Part shown: piece by piece, positions 55,036 to 64,000 of the stretch
Position numbering within the stretch: position 1 is the stretch's first letter
Layout of the letters: the number at the start of each line of letters is the position of its first letter
NCBI RefSeq assembly: GCF_000226095.1
Contig: NC_016477.1
Location: 1,240,001-1,304,000 of the forward strand
Direction of reading: 5' to 3'
Source: Thermothelomyces thermophilus ATCC 42464
Lineage: Eukaryota; Ascomycota; Sordariomycetes; Sordariales; Chaetomiaceae
DNA length: 64,000 nucleotides
The notes under the pieces: model-generated
The model's database searches: none
The model's input: only the letters and a program-made list of their open reading frames with translations
Told to the model about the DNA's origin: nothing
Program-made: the position numbers and the translations under genes

Positions 55036-58000
55036 CCACATTCGCTTCCTACCCCCAAGAAGTGTCCAGGGCGTTCAGGGAGCGGCGTGCTATGGAACTT
55101 GGCATGCTGCGAGTGTTTTTCATTTTTGTTGTTCTTCTTCTTGTTGTTGTTCTTGATGATGATGATGATTATGGGTTTATGGATCATGATCTGGCTCGTG
55201 GATCCGGAGACGGGGGAGGGAGTTGCACTAGGCGGATGAGACTTGTGGCATACTCACTCGCCTTTCGCGTTCCCGCGTCTGGATTGACGGTATCGCTGTT
55301 TCGTGTATGCCAGGCGAGCGGCAAGCTCGTTGGTTGTGTAACTAGGCTCTCGGTGTCCAGGTTTGCAAAGTGTATTTCGTTGTACTCCCTTGCTTTCCCT
55401 TCCCAGAGCAGTGTTATCTTTCTGGTGTATCGTGGATTCACCCTGCGTGTTGTCTTGTTCCTGCATGGTAAAAGCCGGGCATGGACGTGCCGCGTGCCCT
55501 GACGTCGACGCGATCTCCATTGCGTTTCCTCAAAGTTCAATTTCCTGTCATCAAGCTACCCACGCCGAAACGCTGCCCGTTGCTCTGTGAGGTTCGTCCC
55601 CGACGTCCGCAACGGCGATCTTCATCTCTCATAGTACATACATGGATTGATGACATGCCTCCACGAGATACGCGGCGGACACTGACCAGATCAGCGACTA
55701 GCGCCGCTAGGGCTGAGCTGCGTGCCTCTCAGCTGGGCCGACTAGTGTACTGCATGTATGTACAGTACTCCGTACGTATGTATGTACAGTATGTATGTAG
55801 TGTATCCGTACACGCAGTTAAACGTGCCTACACTTGTGTTTCGACTGGGCGTCGATGCTGACGTTGTTGTTCGCTTCCGGCCTCCCCCAACTTCTCAGCC
55901 AGGGCAGCTGAATCCTCGCAACTCCAGTCGATCTGCCAAGGTAAGGAAGGGTCTGCCTTGCGGGACACGCCGAGGCGTGTGACCGTCATGACGCCAGGCG
56001 GGCAGATGAAGCCGCGAACCACAGCGGGGCAAAGGTGAGAGAGAGCAACATGAGCGATGCGCGGGTTCTTATTGGCTCTGGCAAGATCGTGAGCTGACGC
56101 TAGTTAGTGTGTGCCATTGCGTGACGCTCACACTAACCCGTACTGCGTTGCGATTGTGCGGAATAGTGACACTCGTTAGCGTCCAGATTTACTGAGTGGT
56201 TGAACCGCTCGCGTGGGCTGAGCTGAACGCTGGTGTTTCTCAAACGGGTTGGAGGCGTGCGCCGTCCGGACGTAGTACGGATTACATACAGAGTACAGGA
56301 GGTGACGTTGCTAGTCTCGTCGACGAACCAGCTGACCGGAAAGTAGCGGTGGCATGTAGTTATGTAATTACTGTACTTCGTAGGAAGGCTGTTTTGCTGC
56401 GCCTGAACACCCTTTCGGCGAGCACGGCAAAACGTCGTGCCGTAGGACGGAGAGCGAAGCGTCGATCCTCATTCTCTACACAGTAGTGTACTATGTAATC
56501 CGTATATTTGGTAGTGTAATCCGCGATGCTTATCATGGCAGCAAGCGGACCCGCGGTGCTGGTTGGTGTGGAGGGTGGAGCGGTACTAGTAGTTAGTGTA
56601 GTGTAGTGTAGGCCGGCGGATCACCTGTGGGCTTGGGATCTTGCCGAGGACCTTGTGGGCTGATTATTACTGCACAGATCTCGGCGCCCGTATCTGCGTC
56701 GGTTGAACCGAATCATCCCACGCCCCTTCCCCCGACCACCCCCGCGCTCTCTGCCGCCATCAAGATACGGCTTGGCACGGTCTTCAGTGTCTTGCCAAGC
56801 TCCCGGGGACAGAGACAGGCCTCTCGGTGACACCCGTTGTTTCCAGCGAAGCCAAGATTCGAGCTCTTTGTCATTTGCCCAACCCGGGTAGCAATCCGGC
56901 TCGAACGAGAGACAATACGGGGCGCTGATGCCGGATCTTGAAACTATGGCTGGCCGTTGCTCCTGCCATATCGTCTGCGCGCAACCTCACTGTCGCTGTG
57001 ATAGTAGGTTCCCCGTCTTTACAACTCGTATCATGCTAGGGGAGCATCGTCTCCGCCGTCTCGGGATACGGCAGTCTTTGGCCCCTCCTCTTGCCTGCAG
57101 GCGCCCCCCTCCAACTTCATTCCAACTTCCAGATACGGCTGCAAGTGCGATTGAAAAAATCGCTTGGGTGCTGCTCACGAAATGCCGGGATACGAAGGCG
57201 GCATTGTCCTGGAAGAGACCACCAGCCATTGCCGGTGAAAGTGTGTGCGCTTTGATTGAGAGGTGCAAAACCTCTGGAATTTGCCCAGAGAGACTTCCTT
57301 TATATGAACAGGGTCCCATGATATCTGCCGGATTACTCGGTAGCTAGGGCAATTTGCGTAGTTAAGCCCAGAGGTGTTCGCCAAAGGTGACACAAAATCC
57401 GACTACTTTTTGCTAGTGTGCGAAATAACACGCTGCACTAGCGACGCTGAAATACGATGCGCAGGGGTATGTCCAGGTCAGCCTTGGGAGATCCATTCCT
57501 CACATCTCTTTGTTCAGGCCATTCGTTGCCCGGAATTGCGCCGAGCATGCCAGCCACTCGGTTTCCGCGGACAGAGAGTAGTACGGAGGTACGAACCTTG
57601 CATGGTATTCGTAGCGAAGACCATCTCGTCAGACAAGGGAACAAGGAAATCAAAAGAAAAGAAGGGAATTCGGAGGCTGAATCTGGCAATAGCCTCTTTT
57701 TTTGGACTGTCGAATGAATGAGCGAATAAATGAATCAAAGAAGTAGACAGGATGCCTTGCCGACTCACGGGCCGACCTTGAACAGAGTCGTCGCTTTCGA
57801 GAAGATCGGAAAGTGCCAAAAAGGTGAAATGTGGAGGTGGTGACGCCATTCATTCGGTGGTGTTACCTCGCAGGCCCCGCTTGGGATTTCCGGGCTCCAC
57901 TGTTTCCGCTTCCCGCAATACACTACACGTACGTGTTTTGCTGCTTTCGGAGTAACCATCGATAGGTGACAACACCGTGTTTTGCGTAATGCGGAGAAGA

Positions 58001-58787
58001 AATGCAAGATGCCAATAATCTGTTGACCTGCTCCATGATCGAACGTTGGCTGTTTGGGTTTGGATTAGCGGAGGGGTTAACCGCTGACAAGGGGCCGCGG
58101 CGGTAGACGGCGCGAAACAAGGGGACTGGGAAATCCTGGAATACGGTAACTATGTACGGAGTACGGAGTAATCCGTACATACATACGTACGGGGAGCGCA
58201 GCGCAGAGGACCCGCCGCTCTTCCTTCGCCCGAATCGGTCCCCACCGGTCTGTGTTGGTTGCAGGTGTGCACTGCTGCACTTGTTTTGCAGGGGCCCGCT
58301 GTGGGTTCTTACACAGTGTTCCGTTGATTCTTTTCTGTTGCCCTCTGCAAAACCGTCGCCCTTTCCTGTGCAAACCGTCTCCCTTGCGCTCTCGTCAACC
58401 TTTCCACACTTCGCCCTGCCAACGGTGCACAGCAATTTTCGGTCCAAGGGTCGGAGGGTAGTCCTGTCGCTCCCTTAATTATTCCTCTCCCAATTTGGCA
58501 GGGCTCGCTCAGGCCTGACCTTCCCACCGGCCGTCGAGTGTGAGGACGGAAGCGTTCAGACCCCATCATTCCAGGCAGACAACCTACGGATCGCTCGACC
58601 GTTTTCTCGATCTCCGGAATGGCCGCTTAAGGTTCTGTCACGAAACGACTACCACGGGCTGGCGGGGCACAATCTTTTTACGTAGCACGTCTTGTGTTGA
58701 GGTCAAACCCGAACGACCCAGATCCAATTGAACCGGCACTCTTACTCCGTCGTCGAAGACCGTGCCAGCGAGGGGGAACCACTGGCC

Positions 58788-58822
<35 letters not shown>

Positions 58823-58854
58823 ATACCGCGACATATTACATTGAATTGCCCGCC
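55036..58854. other. Largest intergenic region, about 3.8 kb
   Basis: No coding region is supported on either strand. Open frames are below 180 codons and lack GC-ending bias. The stretch is the richest in the window for TACGGAGTA-type words: TACTCCGTA at 55766-55774, a TACGGATTA variant near 56275, TACGGAGGTA near 57582, and two overlapping TACGGAGTA at 58155-58170. AGTGTAGTGTAG words lie near 56590-56610. The right end is the promoter and leader of the WSC gene, with a (CAG)10 repeat. Confidence 0.5.
58791..58820 (+). repeat. (CAG)10 in the 5' leader of the WSC gene
   Basis: Ten exact CAG triplets end 34 bp before the start codon at 58855, so they probably lie in the 5' UTR. CAG runs can form RNA hairpins. 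Confidence 0.95.
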
Positions 58855-60319
58855 ATGGGATCGCAACACTTCGCCCCGAGATGGGCAAGCTTCGGCATTG
58901 CTGCGCTGCTCTGCAGCATGAGCCGGGCACAGCAGCAGGCAGATGGACCTTCGGTTCCTCAGGTCTATTGCGCTACCGTCAACACCGCCGATATGGATCC
59001 TCGTGAGCTCACCTCTCTCACTTTCTGCCGCGTTCTGCCGCGGGTTTCCCATGCTGACCGCTCCTTGTCTCACAGTCTTTTCCAACTGGCAGAGCGATGG
59101 ACGCTGCTACGGTAACTGCACCGACCTCAATTACGCCCTCGCTATTGTCCAGAACAAGAACTGCTGGTGCTCGAACCTGGTCCCCAACAAGGCCGACCGA
59201 AAGCCCCTCAGTGACTGCCAAAATCCCTGCCCGGGCTATCCCAGTGATTACTGTGGCGGCGATGGGGTCTTTGGCTACATGTACGCCGGCGGCAGCACGC
59301 CAACGGGAACAGCAGCTCCCGGCGGGTCTGCCACGGGAGAGCCGTCCTCTAGCACCGTGAGTACTCTCTTCCCTTTCCCTACCAGCTGACATGTGCGCCC
59401 CCCCTTCGGAATATGCCCATTTGTCTCTCGATCCTGCGTGCTGTCGCCATTCCCGTCACTCCCCTGTGGTGTCTGGGCCTGTCGGAAACCCGTAATGGCT
59501 TCCAGGTCGTCGTGAGTATAGTATAGCTGAGACTGGGTGCAGAGCAGCACGGTCCAGCGCACGGTATCCGTAACATCGTCGGAGTCGACTTCGTCGTCTG
59601 GCGTTTCATCATCATCATCATCTCCATCTTCAACTTCCTCTTCCGATTCCTCCACTGTATGCATTGCGTCCCCTCACGGGCTGGGCTGGGCTGGGCACGA
59701 CTTCTTTTTTGACGCTGCCATGGTTTTGGGTGCATGCTAACCCTCAAGCTAGACCGGCGCCACCACATCGGGCCCACCATCTGTGACAACCATCACCGTT
59801 GGCGGAACCATCCGAACGGTGACCGCCCCTACCGTCCCCACCGCCACCGATGGCACGTCCATAGGCGACGATAATGGCTCCGGCCTCAAAGGAGGCGCCA
59901 TCGCCGGTATCGTCGTCGGCGTCGTCGGCGGGTTACTCGTGCTGGCCGCCTTTCTATGGTTCTGCTTTGTGAAGCGGAGGAAAGACCGCGAGGCGGCCGA
60001 TCTCGGATTACAAACCGGGGTCGGCGGGTCCCCCGGCAGGATGGCGACGCCCAAGTCAGGCGAGATGACCGAGAGCCGGTACGGCAGCACGCCCGGCGGG
60101 GCAGCCGCGGGCGCCTGGGACTCCCAGAACAAGCGACGCAGCCACCTCATGCCTGTCGACCCCAGGCTCGACCCATTCGCGACCGGCCTCTATTCCGGCG
60201 ACCAGAATAGGAGCCGCGAGAGCCTCACTTCGCTGCAGGACAACCAGGACTATTCGAGACGCGTGCATCAGGCACCGAGGGTTTTGAGAGCCACAAATCC
60301 GGATCCAGAAGAGGATTAA
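58855..60319 (+). CDS. WSC-domain single-pass membrane protein (Wsc1/Slg1-like sensor)
   Basis: Four exons, 58855-59002, 59076-59356, 59543-59656 and 59753-60319, encode 369 aa. A signal peptide (FGIAALLCSMSRA) leads into a WSC domain (about residues 35-130). Its cysteines are seen in QVYCATVN, GRCYGNCTDLNYALAI, KNCWCSNLVP and CQNPCPGYPSDYCGGDGVFG. A Ser/Thr-rich stretch, which is likely O-mannosylated, continues through exons 3 and 4. One membrane span is GAIAGIVVGVVGGLLVLAAF (about residues 225-250), followed by KRRKDR and a cytosolic tail with DPRLDPFATGLY and a Ser-rich end. Wsc proteins report cell-wall stress to the cell-integrity pathway. That role here is an inference from architecture. 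Donors are GTGAGC, GTGAGT and GTATGC. The acceptor of intron 2 (GTGCAG) is chosen by frame and composition. Confidence 0.85.
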
Positions 60320-61317
60320 TTTAGCCACCGTTTCTTCTTCTTCTTCTTTCGGTTCTCAAGTCGAGTTGGATCCAGTGCTTCAGGAACATAGGCGGGCTCC
60401 CGCTTTCCGAACATGCATTTTGTCTGCATCATGCGAGGTTGTTTTGTTCTTTTTTTTTGCATTTGCATTTCAAGATACCACGGCGTTCAGAGGGATAGTC
60501 ATGGGAAGCAGGTTTTCTTACGTACGGGATTATTACAGGGGCTGGCTTGGTCAGCGTACCACGTACTGGGATCGAGGAGGTAAAACGTCATGCTTAGATT
60601 GGTGTGGCGGTCTCGGATCAGTTCAGCTCGGGCAGTATTTGGGTGGGAAGAGGGTGGATTGGGCTCGAGAAGAGATGCTATATCGGCCGTGTATCTCTCC
60701 AAAACGAGAGCAGAAAGGAGTATGCCGGGCGATGTCATCATCATAGGTATGATGCTTCATGGCACTTCAAGACCGCGTCTGTTCCCAAACTTTGGGGTTG
60801 GATTTTGGACGCATCTAGGGATATCACAGCAAAAGTCAAATCAATCGGTTACAACGGCAACCTTAGTGATACCCGGGAGCGCCTTGGGCCGCGTAACCCA
60901 TTCGGATGGATGCTCTCATCCTTCGACACCCCCCTGAGCTGAACCACATGCCATTTGCACCCGCCTAACTCGTGTTCGCTAAACCCACTATTACCGTTCC
61001 AGTTGTCCTGGATCAAATCCGTCTCTGTATCAAGAGAGCCGTGCCGCATCTGTTTGATCTGTTGGCCGCCGCTTAAAAAAAGCTTTTTAGTTTCGGCCGC
61101 AGAGCCGCGCCGCCTGCGTGGTGAGGGGTGGAGGCGGCGGCGCACAAAAGATCTAGCTTATTGGAGCGTTTCCGTTCGCACGGCGACCTGACTGTTCCGT
61201 ACATACATCCGTACACCAGCTGATCCTGGTGTCGGGCCGGGTCTGATGGAGCTCACTGCTGATCCCACTAGAGAGAACTGCGTCTAAGCTCTGGACTGGT
61301 TGAGAGAGGAGATTCCA

Positions 61318-61343
61318 GTCGAGTCGAGTCGAGTCGAGTCGAG
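61318..61343 (+). repeat. (GTCGA)5 microsatellite
   Basis: Five tandem GTCGA units. Pentamer arrays are rarer than mono- to trimers in this window. Confidence 0.93.
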
Positions 61344-61400
61344 ACAGTTTCAGGTCACTAACTTCAATGATATTCAGGGGTGGTAGCTCGAATATGTTGA

Positions 61401-61423
61401 CCCCCCCCCCCCCCCCCCGGGGG
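61401..61423 (+). repeat. C18-G5 homopolymer pair
   Basis: Eighteen C run directly into five G, forming a short self-complementary end. Confidence 0.93.
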
Positions 61424-62842
61424 ATCAGTCTAGATCCCTGGAGCTGTTTGGGGTCGCGTATGAACGACCGAGCCGGACACACGCTGCGTACGGCATTGCA
61501 GTCTCTGCTGTCAAAGAAAAGAGTGGTTTTGAATAGAAATAGACAGAACCCATGGCGTAGAAGGGAACTTCGATCTTGTCTCCTGACAAAAGTGCAGAGC
61601 TGTCTGGATGCAGACATATCCCGTATGCAGCCAGGGATGCGCGCCGACCAGAGAAGAGCAAGAACCACAGCAGAAATATAAAATAACCACAACCGCCCGG
61701 CGCCTTCATGATACCTGTGTCGATAATAGCACTGCGAACCAAAGACTCCCTAAAAACATTGAGAAGGGAGGAAAAGGGAGGGGAAGGGGGTTGGGTGGGT
61801 GAGGGGCACGACACGGTCATGATGAATATCGTGGCAAGACGAGAAACAATGCCCTTGTTAATAATGACTGCGAACTGCCGGGCCAAAGTCAACAGCAAGA
61901 CAGGCTCCTTCTGCCTGATTGGACATCCAGAACGCGCAAAGGCAATGATACATATGTGTGCTTCAGACCCTCAAAGAGAAAAAACAACTTGGGAACGCCC
62001 CGGGACAAATGCAAGACTTTTTTTCCTCACTCGCAAGCGCCATGATACAAACAGAAGGTATAATAAACACAACACATTTTTTACAGCACCGTCCCAGAAC
62101 CTGTATGCTCGCTCCATACTCCTTCTTCACGCCCTGCTTTGTAGTGTCTAGGAATATGCGGCAGAATAGAGAATACACGAGTGGTTACATCTTCCAGGGG
62201 ATGGAAGTCGGGTTGTTTCGCATCGCACAGTGGGCACGACATGCGCGTGCCCTCGAGGTATAAGGTATACGGCTTGAAAAAAAAAAGGCGACTTTCAAAT
62301 GCCGAGGTTAAGGCGACCGTGATGAACTGCAAGATCTGGAGAATGCAGGAGAGAGGACATGGTGTGATCGCCAACAGTCGAGGAGGGTTTTGTCAATCGT
62401 CCAAATGCTCGCATGTATCGGACGGAGGTACAAGAATTTGCGTTGACACATTATGTACCTCGGGCTCGTGAGCCGAACGTTTGTTGTTTAGCCTGGCCCA
62501 CTCACAGACGGCGCTCGGAAGAAGCGGGAGATTTTTAGAAGAAATGATAAAATGCCTCTTGTCGAAATAGTGATCCCGCCGAATAAGTCTAGGAAATCGT
62601 CTCGTCCGCCGTGTTCCCAACCTTCGATGGAGCCGACGGGCGGAAGAAAAAAGCAACTTGTGTCCGTATCCGTATCCTCCACCTTGATATGTTATGCTTC
62701 GCAATCTCGTATCCGTGGGCATTCTTGTTCCCCCCCGTTTATGTTTTATGATAATCATCCCACTGCTGACTTCGGCATGTCTTCATCCCCGGTGTAGCGA
62801 TTACCTTCCCTCGGCATGGATCGGGACCGGCAACGGTCAGAC

Positions 62843-64000
62843 CTAACGCCGTTGTCTCTTGTCCTGATGGCTCCCGCTCCCCACTTCTACACCCTCACTC
62901 CTGCGCTTCCGCGCCCTATCATCCCCTCCCCGGGGATCGCCACGCTCGTCTCCAGGTCTTGACGACCGCGAGTCTCTCGGGGGCCCATTACTCCGCGAAG
63001 ACCCACCCCGTCCATAATCGTCGCCCCCTCTTCCCCCTTCTCCCCTTCCACCACCACCGGAGCCTCCATCGCCCCTCGGGCCAGGTTCGCCGCGGTGGCT
63101 ACGATGGCTGCTCGACTCGCGCGGCGGGGCGAGATCCCTCCCACCGCCAGGGATCTGTTCTCGGCCACCGCCCGTGGACTCGCGCATCGAACGGCGCGAA
63201 TCTCTGTCGTCGCGGCTGCTGCTGCTAGGCACATTGGATGACCTCCTGTCCCTGTACTCGCGAGAATCTTTGGGTTCCCGCTCCCGATCGGGGGTGCGAT
63301 CCCGGCTGCTGCGCCCAGATGGGCGGGAGCTGCGTTCCGACCGGTGGTGCTCACGACGGCTGCGGTCATGTTCGCTTCGGCTGGACCCATAATCGTCACC
63401 GTTCGCGGGGCCCCGGCCGCTGCTGGTCTCACGGCCACCGCGGGAATCGCTAACGACCTGGATCGGCTCGGGACCGCCGCGCGGGGGGCGGTCGCTAGGC
63501 TCCCGACGAGACGAGTCTCGGAAGGACTCGGCCGGCCGTTCGTGAACCGGCGTGCTGACGGGCGATGCGCCGACCAAGATTTGGGCATCCGAGCCCGCCA
63601 GGTTGGGTCGTGATCGAGACGTTCGCGGGCCCGAGCCTCGAGCATTGTCAGCAGAGGCCTTGTCCAGGGTATTTTGTATGCCACGGAGCTGTCTTCCACC
63701 TGGTCTCATCCGGTCGTTGGCAGCGGCAGGACCGGTGGGTGTTGACGAGAAATCGGCGCTGGGGCCTGACGGCGCAGGTCGCGATCCGGAACCGGGAGTA
63801 GACATTGGCGGTCGGTCAGGCGTGTGTATCGGAGCGCGGGAGTGTATAGCAGGCCCCGGTGGCTGAGTAGCAATCTGGTTCAGACGGTCCGGATGAATGC
63901 CGGACGGCCCCGGTGGCCCGGAAGCTGCAGGAGGAGGAGGAGGAGGAGGCGGTGGGGGCGGGGCAGACGATGCTTGGCTGATCTGGCGCATCCTGTCTGG
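62843..64000 (-). CDS. tho2: C-terminal part of a probable THO complex subunit 2 (Tho2)
   Basis: The frame is open from the window edge to a stop at 62843, giving at least 385 residues. The N-terminal part is beyond the edge. THO2 is the large scaffold of the THO complex, which couples transcription to mRNA export in the nucleus. The visible part is the disordered tail: RMRQISQASSA, a poly-Pro run, GPSGIHPDRLNQIA, HSRAPIHTPDRPP, and PTGPAAANDRMRPGGRQLRGIQNTL, which fits the conserved block at the end of fungal Tho2. After that comes a long Arg/Ser/Asp/Gly-rich region with many RS, RD and GGRG dipeptides, ending DKRQRR. The conserved helical core is not in the window, so the assignment rests on those tail motifs. 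Another RS-rich RNA-binding protein remains possible. Confidence 0.6.
   Translation of the reverse strand, partial: PDRMRQISQASSAPPPPPPPPPPPAASGPPGPSGIHPDRLNQIATQPPGPAIHSRAPIHTPDRPPMSTPGSGSRPAPSGPSADFSSTPTGPAAANDRMRPGGRQLRGIQNTLDKASADNARGSGPRTSRSRPNLAGSDAQILVGASPVSTPVHERPAESFRDSSRREPSDRPPRGGPEPIQVVSDSRGGRETSSGRGPANGDDYGSSRSEHDRSRREHHRSERSSRPSGRSSRDRTPDREREPKDSREYRDRRSSNVPSSSSRDDRDSRRSMRESTGGGREQIPGGGRDLAPPRESSSHRSHRGEPGPRGDGGSGGGGRGEGGRGGDDYGRGGSSRSNGPPRDSRSSRPGDERGDPRGGDDRARKRRSEGVEVGSGSHQDKRQRR

Larger units (their letters stand above)
60320..62842. other. Convergent intergenic region of about 2.5 kb
   Basis: It lies between the convergent WSC and THO2-like genes, so both 3' UTRs should be here. 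No coding region is supported. It contains (GTCGA)n at about 61318-61343, a C18-G5 run at 61401-61423, an A-rich run near 62276-62287 and a CCGTACATACATCCGTAC word near 61196. Confidence 0.5.

Noticed and set aside
59511-59516. A possible 6-nt microexon (GTCGTC) in the WSC gene between a TTCCAG acceptor and a GTGAGT donor
   Set aside because: The following intron would be only about 31 nt, below the usual fungal minimum. A single 186-nt intron keeps the frame equally well.
1-64000. Search for intact transposons, virus-like elements or CRISPR arrays
   Set aside because: No transposase core, reverse transcriptase, long terminal repeats or spaced repeat arrays were seen. The only transposon relation is the domesticated FAR1-type domain at 25-27 kb.

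Overview
The window looks like nuclear DNA of a filamentous ascomycete, most likely a Sordariomycete of the Sordariales/Chaetomiaceae type. The evidence is GC-rich coding sequence with strongly GC-ending codons, short spliceosomal introns (about 50-205 nt) with GTRNGT donors and CTNAC-like branch sites, intron-containing tRNA genes, and gene types of Pezizomycotina (Clr5, DUF1774, WSC, Zn2Cys6). The genus is an inference. I rebuilt spliced gene models by hand from reading-frame continuity and splice signals, and each model closes in frame.

Layout: two intron-containing Arg tRNA genes (0.8-1.5 kb). A mitochondrial-type phosphopantetheinyl transferase (1.7-2.5 kb, -). A DUF1774 membrane protein (3.2-4.5 kb, -). 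A Clr5-domain protein (6.5-8.1 kb, +). Histidinol phosphatase HIS2 (8.8-10.0 kb, -). The complete cytoplasmic dynein heavy chain (10.8-23.9 kb, -, 4346 aa). A Gln-rich protein with a FAR1-type DNA-binding domain (25.1-27.1 kb, -). A GCP4-type gamma-tubulin complex subunit (28.1-30.5 kb, -). A spartin/senescence-domain protein (31.2-32.9 kb, -). A Zn2Cys6 transcription factor with an extraordinary ATG-free leader (35.4-39.6 kb, +). A small Ser-rich protein (40.7-41.0 kb, -). A CSC1/OSCA-type channel (42.6-45.7 kb, -). An unknown coiled-coil protein (48.2-49.9 kb, +). A large kelch membrane protein (50.9-55.0 kb, +). A WSC-domain membrane protein (58.9-60.3 kb, +). The C-terminal part of a probable THO2 mRNA-export subunit runs off the right edge (62.8-64.0 kb, -).

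Functionally this is a core housekeeping region and not a biosynthetic cluster. Dynein and GCP4 both belong to the microtubule system. The WSC, CSC1-like and kelch proteins are membrane or cell-surface proteins. The regulators (FAR1-type, Zn2Cys6, Clr5) have no visible shared pathway. Intergenic space is large (up to about 3.8 kb) and carries many microsatellites, homopolymers and a recurring TACGGAGTA-type motif. I saw no recognisable transposon copy, virus-like element or secondary-metabolite gene.

The most notable observation is the 5' region of the Zn2Cys6 gene. About 1.3 kb contains no ATG on the sense strand, while its complement carries 18. Coding-like sequence extends about 130 codons upstream of the first in-frame ATG. 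This suggests a long leader purged of upstream AUGs and initiation at a non-AUG codon.
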